Of a stretch of DNA of 64,000 nucleotides, positions 7,741 to 15,164 are shown piece after piece. The stretch lies in the NCBI RefSeq assembly GCF_018918345.1, contig NZ_JAHLQI010000002.1, forward strand, positions 124,001 to 188,000, in the 5' to 3' direction. Position numbers and translations under genes: made by a program. Source of the DNA: Butyricicoccus intestinisimiae. Its GTDB lineage: Bacteria; Bacillota; Clostridia; Oscillospirales; Butyricicoccaceae. Positions within the stretch are counted from its first letter, which is position 1, and every line of letters begins with the position of its first letter. The notes beneath the pieces were generated by a model. That model was not told where the DNA came from and did no database searches. It worked only from the letters and a program-made list of their open reading frames with translations.

Positions 7741-7863
7741 CTACTCCTTCCGTCACGGCTTACGCCGTGCCACCTTCCTCAGGGAGGAAGGCTTTGGTTT
7801 TACGCGCAAACCAAACTTGTCTCTCCCTTTGGGAGAGATGTCGCGCAGCGACAGAGAGGGCTT
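7741..7863. repeat. Dispersed palindromic repeats, types C and A
   Basis: A type-C element (7742-7795; stems CACGGC/GCCGTG and CCTTCCTC/GAGGAAGG) is followed by a type-A element (7812-7862; stems TCTCTCCC/GGGAGAGA and TGTCGC/GCGACA). They lie in the 608-bp gene-free stretch between the ATPase unit and rplL. The rest of that stretch (7380-7735) shows no gene or structure that I can support. Confidence 0.9.
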
Positions 7864-7878
7864 TCTGCTCTCTCCGCG

Positions 7879-7916
7879 CAAAAAAAGACCCGCGGGATAA
7901 ACCCACGGGTCTTGCA
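7879..7916 (-). terminator. Terminator of rplJ-rplL
   Basis: On the minus strand the hairpin AGACCCGTGGG...CCCGCGGGTCT is followed by seven T, 24 nt past the rplL stop. Confidence 0.9.
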
Positions 7917-7939
7917 TCTTCGAGATAGAAAGTAAAAAC

Positions 7940-8308
7940 TTACTTCAGCTCTACAGAAGCGCCAGCCTCTTCCAGCTGCTTCTTGATCTCTTCTGCGTCT
8001 TCCTTAGAAGCGCCTTCCTTCAGGGTAGACGGCAGCTCGTCAACCTTAGCCTTAGCTTCCTTCAGGCCCAGGCCGGTAACGGCACGTACAACCTTGATTA
8101 CGTTGATCTTCTTGTCGCCAGCAGCGGTCAGAACAACGTCGAACTCAGTCTTTTCAGCAGCAGCAGCTTCGCCAGCGCCTGCAGCAGCACCTGCTACAGC
8201 AACCGGAGTAGCGGATACGCCGAACTCTTCTTCCAGAGCCTTAACCAGCTCAGCCAGTTCCAGAACCTTCAGTTCCTTGACAGCATCAATAATTTCATTG
8301 ACAGTCAT
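7940..8308 (-). CDS. rplL: Ribosomal protein L7/L12
   Basis: The 122-residue acidic stalk protein of the large ribosomal subunit recruits translation GTPases. It shows the N-terminal dimerisation helices ([21 protein letters not shown]), an Ala-rich hinge (about residues 36-52) and the globular C-terminal domain with [20 protein letters not shown]. The start is ATG 8308 rather than 8323, because the sequence between them contains the ribosome site GGAGG. It follows rplJ by 73 bp and is the last gene before the terminator. Confidence 0.97.
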   Translation of the reverse strand: MTVNEIIDAVKELKVLELAELVKALEEEFGVSATPVAVAGAAAGAGEAAAAEKTEFDVVLTAAGDKKINVIKVVRAVTGLGLKEAKAKVDELPSTLKEGASKEDAEEIKKQLEEAGASVELK

Positions 8309-8381
8309 GGTAGTAACCTCCATAATTTCAAAAGTTAAATGTGTGGATGGGGAATTTCTTCCCTGTTTTCAGCAGCAAATT

Positions 8382-8948
8382 TTATTCAGCTGCTTCTTCA
8401 GCCGGAGCCTCTTCTGCAGCGCCAACCAGAGTGGAAACCAGTGCTTCCTGGTCTGCCTCACCCTTCTCAGCGATTGCATTAAGCGCAATAGCCAGCTGCA
8501 TAATCGGGTAGTTGAAGCTGTAGAGGGTCTGTGCGATGAGCACTTCCTTGCTCGGCAGCTTAGCCAGCTCTTCGATCTTGGATACCGGTACAACAGCACC
8601 ATCGAGGAAACCGGTCTTGATGTTGAAGTTTTCGTGATCCTTTGCGAAATTAGCGAGGATCTTTGCCGGAGCTACAACGTCTTCGGATGCAATTGCAAGA
8701 GCGGTGGTGCCATGCAGATGCTCGAACATACCGTCGAAGCCAACTTCCTGAGCGGCAAACTTCAGCATGGTGTTCTTGACAACAGCGTACTCAACGCCGT
8801 TCTCACGCAGCTCCTTACGGAGAGCGGTATCGTCAGCTACGTTGATACCCTTATAATCAACAACAACACCAGCCGGGGAATTCTTGATCTTTTCAACCAG
8901 AGAAGCAACCTGTGCCTTCTTCTGTTCCAGAACCTTTGCGTTTGGCAT
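8382..8948 (-). CDS. rplJ: Ribosomal protein L10
   Basis: The 188-residue base of the ribosomal stalk binds 23S rRNA and carries L7/L12 dimers on its C-terminal helix. The family pattern VVVDYKGI...ALRKELRENG..Y.VVKNTM is visible in the first 60 residues. The start is ATG 8948, behind GGAGGTG. It is first gene of rplJ-rplL, with its own promoter and a 165-nt leader that is very likely the L10 autoregulatory leader, by which excess L10 (with L12) lowers expression. Confidence 0.97.
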   Translation of the reverse strand: MPNAKVLEQKKAQVASLVEKIKNSPAGVVVDYKGINVADDTALRKELRENGVEYAVVKNTMLKFAAQEVGFDGMFEHLHGTTALAIASEDVVAPAKILANFAKDHENFNIKTGFLDGAVVPVSKIEELAKLPSKEVLIAQTLYSFNYPIMQLAIALNAIAEKGEADQEALVSTLVGAAEEAPAEEAAE

Positions 8949-9114
8949 AGTCTGTTTCACCTCCATAAAAGTGATTGGGACATAGAAAATGCCCTTCTGC
9001 TCAAAGACAGAAGGGCATGAAAAATCATTTGGAAAATTTCACAAATGCTTGCCTCGGCAGGATGGCGAGAGCCGGTTACGATGGATGTCCATCTCCTGCT
9101 GTCTTTGAACGAGC
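8949..9114 (-). promoter_or_regulatory. L10 leader (autoregulatory 5' UTR of rplJ)
   Basis: The leader runs from the predicted start near 9114 to the rplJ ATG. It holds several hairpins, including GCCCTTCTG...CAGAAGGGC at about 8989-9015. Position and length fit the Firmicutes L10 leader family; I did not test the full consensus. Confidence 0.65.
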
Positions 9115-9120
9115 TATTAT

Positions 9121-9149
9121 AGTATAACAGCCCGTTTCATTCCTGTCAA
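9121..9149 (-). promoter_or_regulatory. Promoter of rplJ-rplL
   Basis: TTGACA (9144-9149) and TATACT (9121-9126) lie on the minus strand with 17-nt spacing, immediately after the rplA terminator. Confidence 0.85.
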
Positions 9150-9159
9150 GGGCTTTTTT

Positions 9160-9187
9160 GAAAAAAGTTTCGAAAAATTTGAAACTT
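9160..9187 (-). terminator. Terminator at the end of rplA, overlapping its stop codon
   Basis: On the minus strand AAGTTTC...GAAACTT is followed by TTTTTT. The first arm includes the rplA stop codon, so translation and termination may be linked. Confidence 0.7.
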
Positions 9188-9884
9188 AGTCGTTGCTCAG
9201 CTTAGCAGCGTTGATCTTGATGCCAGGGCCCATGGTAGATGCAACTACACAGGAGCGAACGTACTGACCCTTTGCTGCTGCCGGACGAGCCTTCAGGATA
9301 GCGCCCATCAGCGTCTTGAAGTTCTCTGCCAGCTTCTCAGCACCGAAGGATGCCTTGCCGATCGGGCAGTGGATGATGTTGGTCTTGTCCAGACGGTACT
9401 CGATCTTACCAGCCTTCGCTTCGTTTACAGCCTTAGCAACGTCCATGGTTACGGTGCCAGCCTTCGGGTTCGGCATCAAGCCCTTCGGGCCGAGTACACG
9501 ACCCAGACGGCCTACCAGACCCATCATGTCCGGGCTAGCGATAACTACGTCGTAGTCGAAGAAGTTTTCCTTCTGGATGCGCTGAACCAGATCCTCAGCG
9601 CCTACGAATTCTGCGCCAGCGTCGAGAGCTGCCTGTGCCTTATCGCCCTTAGCGAAAACAAGTACGCGAACATTCTTACCGGTGCCGTTCGGCAGTACGA
9701 TAGCGCCGCGAACCTGCTGGTCAGCATGACGGGAGTCAACGCCCAGCTTTACGTGAACTTCGACGGTTTCGTCGAACTTTGCCTTTGCAGTCTTTACGAC
9801 AGTGTCAAAAGCCTCATCAGTGTCATAGAGCTTGCTGCGATCTACGATCTTAGTGCTCTCAATATACTTCTTACCTTTGCGCAC
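9186..9884 (-). CDS. rplA: Ribosomal protein L1
   Basis: The 232-residue protein forms the L1 stalk, which helps the release of deacylated tRNA, and commonly represses its own operon. Family motifs are clear: [37 protein letters not shown] at the start, [14 protein letters not shown] in the middle. The start is GTG at 9884, with AAGGAGG at 9 nt; no ATG fits. It is the last gene of rpmG-secE-nusG-rplK-rplA. The 107 bp between rplK and rplA hold a GACGGC/GCCGTC hairpin that could be an operator. Confidence 0.97.
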   Translation of the reverse strand: MRKGKKYIESTKIVDRSKLYDTDEAFDTVVKTAKAKFDETVEVHVKLGVDSRHADQQVRGAIVLPNGTGKNVRVLVFAKGDKAQAALDAGAEFVGAEDLVQRIQKENFFDYDVVIASPDMMGLVGRLGRVLGPKGLMPNPKAGTVTMDVAKAVNEAKAGKIEYRLDKTNIIHCPIGKASFGAEKLAENFKTLMGAILKARPAAAKGQYVRSCVVASTMGPGIKINAAKLSND

Positions 9885-9991
9885 GATAAATTTCCTCCTT
9901 TAGTGGTTAATTCGGAACGACTGTTCCTCCCACCAGACGGCGCGGGCCGCCGTCAGCAAATGAAAATTAAAATAACTCAGGTCGCGAGAAA

Positions 9992-10417
9992 TTACTCAGC
10001 GACAGTGATGCCCATGGAACGGGCGGTGCCTGCGATCATGCTCATAGCAGCCTCTACAGAAGCAGCATTCAGGTCAGGCATCTTGGTCTCTGCAATCTTG
10101 CGGACGTCGTCAATGCTGATCGTTGCAACCTTGGTCTTGTTCGGAACCGCAGAACCGCTCTGGATGTTGCATGCCTTCTTGATGAGGACAGCTGCCGGAG
10201 GGGTCTTGGTGATGAAGGAGAACGAACGGTCAGCGTATACCGTGATAACGACCGGAATAATCATACCTGCGTCATTCTTGGTGCGCTCGTTGAATTCCTT
10301 GGTGAAAGCCATAATGTTGACACCGTGCTGGCCGAGTGCCGGACCTACCGGAGGAGCCGGTGTTGCCTTGCCTGCCGGAATCTGAAGCTTAATAAATCCT
10401 ACTACTTTCTGTGCCAT
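9992..10417 (-). CDS. rplK: Ribosomal protein L11
   Basis: The 141-residue protein of the GTPase-associated centre binds the thiostrepton loop of 23S rRNA. The proline-rich N-terminal domain ([21 protein letters not shown]) and the rRNA-binding C-terminal domain ([13 protein letters not shown]...) are complete and of standard length. AAGGAGG precedes the ATG. It sits between nusG and rplA, the usual bacterial order. Confidence 0.97.
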   Translation of the reverse strand: MAQKVVGFIKLQIPAGKATPAPPVGPALGQHGVNIMAFTKEFNERTKNDAGMIIPVVITVYADRSFSFITKTPPAAVLIKKACNIQSGSAVPNKTKVATISIDDVRKIAETKMPDLNAASVEAAMSMIAGTARSMGITVAE

Positions 10418-10514
10418 TTGTATAGCACCTCCTTGAAAAATGTGGTAATGGCGAGTCGCTTGGCAATGTGCTTACGCAATCGCTGCGCTCTCCCACCTGC
10501 CAAAAAACGAGGAA

Positions 10515-11054
10515 TTACTCCTCATCAACGGCTTTGACCTGATTGAGTTCCAGCTCAACCGGGGTCTCACGTCCGAACACGGGGATGGTAATGCGAACCC
10601 TGTTCTGTCCTGCTTCGATTTCATCGACAACGCCGACAAAGTCGATAAACGGACCGCCGCAGACGCGTACCGAGTCGCCGACCTTGTAACCGATCTGAAC
10701 CTCTTCCACCTCGCGGGACACTGCGCCCCACTTGCGCGCTTCCTCGTCAGTCAGAGGCTGCGGCTTGTTGGAGTTCGGGCTCACGAAGCCGGTGCAGCCG
10801 CGCGTGTTGCGCACGAGATACCAGCTCTCGTCGGTCACGATCATCTTTACCAGCACGTAACCCGGGAACAGCTTGCGCTCCACCTCGCGGGTCTTGCCGT
10901 CCTTTACTTCGCGGACGGTCTCGACCGGAATGGTTACTTCGGTAATCAGGTCATGCATTTTGCGGTTTTCAACCGCCTTCATAATAGATGAGGCTACTTT
11001 ATTCTCGTAGCCGGAGTAGGTATGAACGACATACCATTTTGGTGTCTCAGACAT
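10515..11054 (-). CDS. nusG: Transcription termination/antitermination protein NusG
   Basis: This 179-residue protein binds RNA polymerase and modulates pausing, termination and transcription-translation coupling. The NGN domain begins KWYVVHTYSGYENKVA and contains FPGYVLVKM; the C-terminal KOW domain (about residues 125-179) carries GDSVRVCGGPFIDFVGVV. Length is standard. The gene follows secE by 20 bp in the classic secE-nusG-rplK order. Confidence 0.97.
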   Translation of the reverse strand: MSETPKWYVVHTYSGYENKVASSIMKAVENRKMHDLITEVTIPVETVREVKDGKTREVERKLFPGYVLVKMIVTDESWYLVRNTRGCTGFVSPNSNKPQPLTDEEARKWGAVSREVEEVQIGYKVGDSVRVCGGPFIDFVGVVDEIEAGQNRVRITIPVFGRETPVELELNQVKAVDEE

Positions 11055-11074
11055 TTGTTTTCAAACCTTTCCGC

Positions 11075-11332
11075 TTACGCAGCCACAGAGATCAGCGTTG
11101 TGATTCCAAGATTAAAGATTGCATCCAGAATCCAGATAAACACACCGATGACCAAAATGGTAGCTATAACGATGAGCGTATTGTTCGCAGTCTGCTTACG
11201 AGTCGGCCACACGATCTTCTTGCATTCGCTCTTCAGATCATGGAACCACTTGCCAATTCTGGAAAAGAAGCCCGGCTTCTTCTCCTTACCGGAGTTCTTC
11301 TTTTCAGAAGTGTTCTGGTCTTTTTTAGCCAT
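11075..11332 (-). CDS. secE: Preprotein translocase subunit SecE
   Basis: This 85-residue single-span subunit of the SecYEG channel has a Lys/Glu-rich N-terminus, the conserved amphipathic helix with LKSECKKIVWPTRKQ, and one transmembrane helix near the C-terminus (TLIVIATILVIGVFIWILDAIF). The N-terminal charged extension (about 25 residues) is longer than in the shortest Firmicutes forms but not unusual. It lies between rpmG and nusG. Confidence 0.95.
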   Translation of the reverse strand: MAKKDQNTSEKKNSGKEKKPGFFSRIGKWFHDLKSECKKIVWPTRKQTANNTLIVIATILVIGVFIWILDAIFNLGITTLISVAA

Positions 11333-11355
11333 GAAGCCGTATCCTTTCTCCAGCC

Positions 11356-11505
11356 TTACTTGGTCTCACGATGGAGTGTGTGCTTCCGGCAGAACGGGCA
11401 GTACTTCTTCATCTCAAGACGCTCCGGGTTGTTCTTCTTGTTCTTCATCTTGTCGTAGTTTCTCTGCTTGCAATCGGTGCAAGCCAGGGTTACCTTAACG
11501 CGCAT
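11356..11505 (-). CDS. rpmG: Ribosomal protein L33, zinc-binding form
   Basis: The 49-residue protein starts [17 protein letters not shown] and contains CPFC further on, so it keeps both CxxC pairs of the zinc-ribbon (C+) form of L33. It is the first gene of rpmG-secE-nusG-rplK-rplA, starting at ATG 11505 with AAGGAGGTG upstream. Its promoter (11593-11621) sits inside the terminator hairpin of the preceding gene. Confidence 0.95.
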   Translation of the reverse strand: MRVKVTLACTDCKQRNYDKMKNKKNNPERLEMKKYCPFCRKHTLHRETK

Positions 11506-11571
11506 AACGGCACCTCCTTAAATAATTGCCTCCCTTTGCAGGGCTGCTTTCCCAAAAGAGAGCATAAAAAA

Positions 11572-11611
11572 ATACCCTGCATAGGTGTTGTTATTATAAC
11601 ACGCAGGGTAT
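11572..11611 (-). terminator. Terminator hairpin of the upstream gene, overlapping the rpmG promoter
   Basis: The arms ATACCCTGC (11572-11580) and GCAGGGTAT (11603-11611) form a stem followed on the minus strand by a run of seven T. It lies downstream of the gene ending at 11704. Confidence 0.75.
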
Positions 11612-11621
11612 CTTTCGTCAA
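11593..11621 (-). promoter_or_regulatory. Promoter of rpmG-secE-nusG-rplK-rplA
   Basis: TTGACG (11616-11621) and TATAAT (11593-11598) are on the minus strand with 17-nt spacing. The -10 lies in the loop of the upstream terminator hairpin. Confidence 0.85.
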
Positions 11622-11703
11622 TGCTGATTTGACAATTTATTTTCCACAAATTTTGATAGATGTTGTTGTCGAGAACACAGCACTGTGCCGACTTTTTCCG
11701 GCT

Positions 11704-12063
11704 TTAGCGGTTGACAATCTGGAAGAACCAGCTGTACGCGACGAGCACGGCGAAGATGGTGTAGCAAACCATGGTCATCGTGCGGCCTTTCTGCTGGCTG
11801 CGGGAGGTCCAGATGCCCAGTATGCTGCCGACAAATGCAATCGGATAGCCGACAAACGCGCCGATCTGCCCGCAGAACTGTCCGACCAGAATGCCGACCA
11901 GCATAACCGCCACGGAGATCAGGCCAAGATACGTCATCTTTTTGTTTTTCTTAACTTCCTGCTCTGCCTCCTGAATTTCCGCCTTTGTCGGCGCCTTCGG
12001 GGGCGCCTTGCGCTGCGGCGCGCGCTTCTTTCCGTTTTTTCTCTTGGATTTCGATTCTGCCAT
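11704..12063 (-). CDS. Small three-span membrane protein, paralogue 1
   Basis: This 119-residue protein begins with a strongly basic cytoplasmic stretch (MAESKSKRKNGKKRAPQRK) and has three predicted membrane helices (about residues 44-63, 68-85 and 95-115). The core IGAFVGYPIAFVGSILGIW is nearly repeated in the next gene upstream (12220-12564), which has ITALIGYPLAFIGAAAS. No family is recognised. The gene ends about 90 nt before the terminator that overlaps the rpmG promoter. Confidence 0.75.
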   Translation of the reverse strand: MAESKSKRKNGKKRAPQRKAPPKAPTKAEIQEAEQEVKKNKKMTYLGLISVAVMLVGILVGQFCGQIGAFVGYPIAFVGSILGIWTSRSQQKGRTMTMVCYTIFAVLVAYSWFFQIVNR

Positions 12064-12125
12064 GTGTATATCTCCTTGTGTTAGTAGTAAGAATTTGGCT
12101 CTGCAAATGCCAGACCTGTTTGCGT

Positions 12126-12191
12126 GCTTGCCCTCTCAGTCATTTGCTTCGCAAATGCCAGCTCTCCCAAAGGGAGAGCCGAGAAGGCGGA
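12126..12191. repeat. Dispersed palindromic repeat, type B
   Basis: One type-B element (stems ATTTGC/GCAAAT and GCTCTCCC/GGGAGAGC) lies between the two paralogous membrane-protein genes. Confidence 0.9.
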
Positions 12192-12219
12192 GCGAATTTT
12201 TTTCCTCTTACGCGCATTC

Positions 12220-12564
12220 TCACCCGTTTCCCATAATGAGCAGCACGAACTGCATCGCGCACAGCATGCAGAACACGCACAGCACGATTTTGGTAATCTT
12301 ATGATTGGTGGTGTCCCACTGGGTGTTGACCATGGACGCCGCCGCGCCGATAAACGCGAGCGGATAGCCGATGAGCGCTGTGATGCGATTGTCAATGAGC
12401 GCGAGCACAAAGCCCACGATCATGATGCCCAGACAGGCAAACCGGATTTTTTTCTCTTTATCCCAATTTCGCATGCGCGGAACTGTGTTTTTTGTCGTCT
12501 GCGCCGCATGAGATTTGTTGTTTTTCTTGCGTCCTTTTTTGCGGTTGTTTTTGGACTGTGCCAT
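12220..12564 (-). CDS. Small three-span membrane protein, paralogue 2
   Basis: This 114-residue protein has a basic, Asn/Lys-rich N-terminus of about 38 residues, then three hydrophobic helices. It shares its length, topology and the IGYPLAFIGA core with the downstream gene at 11704-12063, so the pair probably arose by duplication; a type-B palindromic repeat now lies between them. Function unknown, and no partner genes hint at one. Confidence 0.75.
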   Translation of the reverse strand: MAQSKNNRKKGRKKNNKSHAAQTTKNTVPRMRNWDKEKKIRFACLGIMIVGFVLALIDNRITALIGYPLAFIGAAASMVNTQWDTTNHKITKIVLCVFCMLCAMQFVLLIMGNG

Positions 12565-12634
12565 ATCATCAACCCCTTTTCCAATTTTCTGCTTCCTATA
12601 TTATAGCAATCAAACAGCAAAAGTGCAATGTCAT

Positions 12635-12663
12635 TTGCATCGGAATCCGCGGTATGCTACAAT
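12635..12663 (+). promoter_or_regulatory. Promoter of ruvX
   Basis: TTGCAT (12635-12640) and TACAAT (12658-12663) are at 17-nt spacing, 46 nt before the ruvX start. Confidence 0.7.
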
Positions 12664-12708
12664 ACGAACAAGATACAAACCAAAAAAACAGAAAGGAAAA
12701 CATGGCAT

Positions 12709-13128
12709 ATGAAAATTATGGGTATTGATTACGGCGATGCACGCACAGGTGTCTCGATTTCTGATCCGACCGGATTTTTGGCAGGCTCCCCGCAGGTCAT
12801 TTCCACTTGGAATACCGAAAAGCTGCTGGATGATTTGACAGCACTGGTTCAAAAAGAAAAAATTGAAGAAATTGTCATGGGTCTGCCGAAAAATATGAAC
12901 GCCACACAGGGCGAGCGCGCGGAAAAATGCAAGGCACTTGGCGCCGAGCTGGAAGCGCGCACCGGTGTTCCTGTCATCTATTGGGACGAACGCCGCACGA
13001 CCATTGAAGCCCATGCGATTTTGCACGCCTCCGGCAAAAAGCAGAAAAAGCACAAGAAAAATGTGGATGCCGTCGCAGCTTCCCTGATTTTGCAGGGCTA
13101 TCTGGACTTTAAGCGCATGCAGAAGTGA
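12709..13128 (+). CDS. ruvX: Putative pre-16S rRNA nuclease / Holliday junction resolvase-like protein (YqgF/RuvX)
   Basis: This 139-residue RNase H-fold nuclease takes part in 16S rRNA 5'-end maturation in bacteria studied. The catalytic GIDYGDARTG is at the N-terminus, IEEIVMGLPKNM in the middle, and the conserved DERRTT toward the C-terminus, followed by a KNVDAVAAS segment. The start is ATG 12709. An ATG at 12702 better spaced from GAAAGGA opens only an eight-codon out-of-frame peptide overlapping the start, so initiation may be coupled. Single-gene unit. Confidence 0.93.
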   Translation: MKIMGIDYGDARTGVSISDPTGFLAGSPQVISTWNTEKLLDDLTALVQKEKIEEIVMGLPKNMNATQGERAEKCKALGAELEARTGVPVIYWDERRTTIEAHAILHASGKKQKKHKKNVDAVAASLILQGYLDFKRMQK

Positions 13129-13142
13129 GAATTGGCTCTTCC

Positions 13143-13399
13143 ACACAAACCAAACTTGTCTCTCCCTTTGGGAGGGATGTCGCGCAGCGACAGAGAGGGC
13201 TGATGCCAGCTGACATAGCTTCTCAAATTTGTCCTAATACGAACCTGTTAGCGTGCTGCCCTCTCAGTCATTTGCTTCGCAAATGCCAGCTCTCCCAAGG
13301 GGAGAGCCGAGAAGTCGGAGCGAATTTTTCGCCCTTACGCGCAATCCAAACTTGTCTCTCCCTTTGGGAGAGATGTCGCGCAGCGACAGAGAGGGCTAA
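13143..13399. repeat. Dispersed palindromic repeats A-B-A
   Basis: There are two type-A elements (13152-13201 and 13349-13397) on either side of a type-B element (13258-13316). This is most of the gene-free region after ruvX; the rest holds the candidate small RNA at 13506-13634. Confidence 0.9.
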
Positions 13400-13505
13400 T
13401 GCCAGCTGACATAGCTTGGTGCTAGAATATAAATAGTACAAGCTAAAACGAGAAATCCCAAACACGCATAAGCATGATACAATTTCTTGCACGCTTGTGG
13501 ATAAC

Positions 13506-13634
13506 AAAAAAAGACTGCCCCATGCGGCGCAGCCGCAAAAGACAGTCTTAGGTAAATAAGAAATCCCTAGCAGTAGCCGCTGCTAGGGGTTTTGTTCTGT
13601 GTTTCCACATGGCATACTTAACACCTTTTTTCCT
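13506..13634 (-). ncRNA. Candidate small RNA with two hairpins
   Basis: On the minus strand a promoter (TTGACG 13664-13669, TATATT 13641-13646, 17-nt spacing) precedes about 129 nt. This stretch contains a hairpin CCCTAGCAG...CTGCTAGGG (13565-13588) and a long terminator hairpin AAGACTG...CAGTCTT with an inner GCGGC/GCCGC stem (13511-13549), followed by seven T. No sizeable reading frame lies inside; a ten-codon frame starting near 13616 behind AAGGTG is possible. It resembles no RNA family that I can name. Confidence 0.6.
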
Positions 13635-13640
13635 ATCTGT

Positions 13641-13669
13641 AATATAGCACATCGGTTTTTCTCCGTCAA
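13641..13669 (-). promoter_or_regulatory. Promoter of the candidate small RNA
   Basis: TTGACG and TATATT lie on the minus strand at 17-nt spacing. Confidence 0.65.
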
Positions 13670-13732
13670 GCTATGAAAAAACAGAAAAGTATGAAGAAAC
13701 TTTGAACTTTTCCCGTTTTTCCGATTTTTTCC

Positions 13733-13761
13733 TTGCAAGCGGCGCGGCATCGTCGTATACT
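13733..13761 (+). promoter_or_regulatory. Promoter of the FUSC-type transporter gene
   Basis: TTGCAA (13733-13738) and TATACT (13756-13761) are at 17-nt spacing, 35 nt before the start codon. Confidence 0.75.
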
Positions 13762-13795
13762 GTTCATTGCGACTTTTTTGAAGGGAGCTTTTTTT

Positions 13796-14854
13796 ATGAC
13801 GTTTTATCAGGAATTACAACTCAATCAGGCGGGTTCCAAGAAGGTAATCCGCGAGAGCGAAACCACACAGGAAAAATGGCGGCATATTTTGATTTATCTG
13901 CTCAAAATCGCTATCACCGTCGGCTTTTGCTTTGTATTTGTGACGCTGTACAGTTTGATTTTCGGCGCAGGAAACAGCATTGTCGGTGTCGTTGTGTTGC
14001 TGCATCTGCTGGTATTTAAAAATGCAGATCTTCGCATAGATGCCAAGCAATCTGCCGGACTGCTTGCCTTGTTTTTCGGTATTATGACAGTCGCTCCGCA
14101 TCTTGCCAATCTTGCCAATCCATTTGTCGGTCTGCTTATTCATGCCGCAGCTATTTCGATTTTGATTTTGTTCGGCTGTCATGAGCCGCGCATGTTCAAT
14201 CAATCTACCTTGGTACTGAGTTATCTGCTGCTGTACGGCTATGATGTCTCCGGCACAGAATATCTCTCTCGTCTTGCCGGTATGGCAGTCGGTGCCCTGC
14301 TGGTTTGTGCTGTCTTTTATAAAAATCATCGGCATCAGACCTATGACCTGCGCGCACAGGATATTTTACCGGCATTCACGCTGACACATATGCGTTCCAA
14401 ATGGCAGCTGTGTCAAATTCTGTGTGTGCCGCTGGTACTTTTTCTTTCCGAGCTGTTTGGTCTGCCGCGCGCCATGTGGGCAGGTATTGCCGCCATGTCC
14501 GCCATTCTGCCGGTGATGGATGACATGCACGCCCGTGTGCGCGGACGCATTCTCGGCAACATCGCCGGTGTGCTGTGCTTTTTTGTTCTGTACACCTATT
14601 TGCCGTCTGCGATTTACGCATACATCGGTGTCATTGGCGGCATCGGCGTCGGTTTCTCCGCAAAATACGGCTGGCAGGCAGTCTTTAACACCTTCGGTGC
14701 CCTTGCGATTGCATCCCAGTTATATGGTGTGCCCGCCGCCATGGGTCTGCGCGTCTTTCAAAACGTGTTCGGCGTGCTGTTCGCCTTGGGCTTCTGCTTG
14801 ATTTTCCATTGGGTGATGCAGCGCGGGGAAAAGACGCAAGTCACCGCTTCATAA
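13796..14854 (+). CDS. FUSC-family / aromatic acid exporter-like membrane protein
   Basis: This 352-residue integral membrane protein has two sets of hydrophobic helices (about residues 25-160 and 215-345) joined by a basic cytoplasmic stretch (FYKNHRHQTYDLRAQD). The two-block layout and the sequence LPRAMWAGIAAMSAILPVMDDMHARVRGRILGNIAGVL match the fusaric-acid-resistance/aromatic-acid-exporter (FUSC) superfamily, which exports small aromatic acids. The start at 13796 has AAGGGAG upstream. Substrate unknown. It ends before a probable hairpin terminator at about 14862-14905. Confidence 0.75.
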   Translation: MTFYQELQLNQAGSKKVIRESETTQEKWRHILIYLLKIAITVGFCFVFVTLYSLIFGAGNSIVGVVVLLHLLVFKNADLRIDAKQSAGLLALFFGIMTVAPHLANLANPFVGLLIHAAAISILILFGCHEPRMFNQSTLVLSYLLLYGYDVSGTEYLSRLAGMAVGALLVCAVFYKNHRHQTYDLRAQDILPAFTLTHMRSKWQLCQILCVPLVLFLSELFGLPRAMWAGIAAMSAILPVMDDMHARVRGRILGNIAGVLCFFVLYTYLPSAIYAYIGVIGGIGVGFSAKYGWQAVFNTFGALAIASQLYGVPAAMGLRVFQNVFGVLFALGFCLIFHWVMQRGEKTQVTAS

Positions 14855-14972
14855 TATACAGGCTTTCCGGAGCACGCAGTCCCGCAGGTATTGTTCGGGC
14901 TGCGTGCTCTGTTTGTTTGCTGTTTTGAAAATACAAAAAACCGCCCGTTTCTTTCGAAACAGACGGTTTCAC

Positions 14973-15019
14973 ATGGAGCTAATGGTCGGATTTGAACCGA
15001 CGACCTGCTCATTACGAGT
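14973..15019. repeat. Left attachment site: displaced 3' fragment of tRNA-Thr(CGU)
   Basis: These 47 bp are identical to 25077-25123, namely the 3' half of tRNA-Thr up to the anticodon arm, with the tRNA's former terminator (14934-14970) still attached. The 5' half is missing here. The match ends at CATTACGAGT, which marks the limit of the crossover. Confidence 0.92.
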
Positions 15020-15120
15020 CGTTATCTATCCGTTTTATATCTTCTTTTTGTTGCAATATCATGTCATTTCTTTCTGTTTTTTCTATCTAAACACGAAATA
15101 TCTTAAATGTCGTTTTATTT

Positions 15121-15164
15121 TGTCCCTTATCTTTTCACATCTTTAAGGGACAAATAAGGGACAA
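15121..15164. promoter_or_regulatory. Left integrase arm-type sites (candidate)
   Basis: The sequence AAGGGACAAATAAGGGACAA (15145-15164) and an inverted TGTCCCTTAT (15121-15130) lie 100-145 bp inside the left end. The same 20 bp recur at 24981-25000 about 80 bp inside the right end. Confidence 0.65.

Noticed and set aside
14974-15019. A second tRNA-Thr gene at the left edge of the island
   Set aside because: Only the 3' part is present; the 5' half and half the anticodon arm are missing, so it is an attachment-site remnant.
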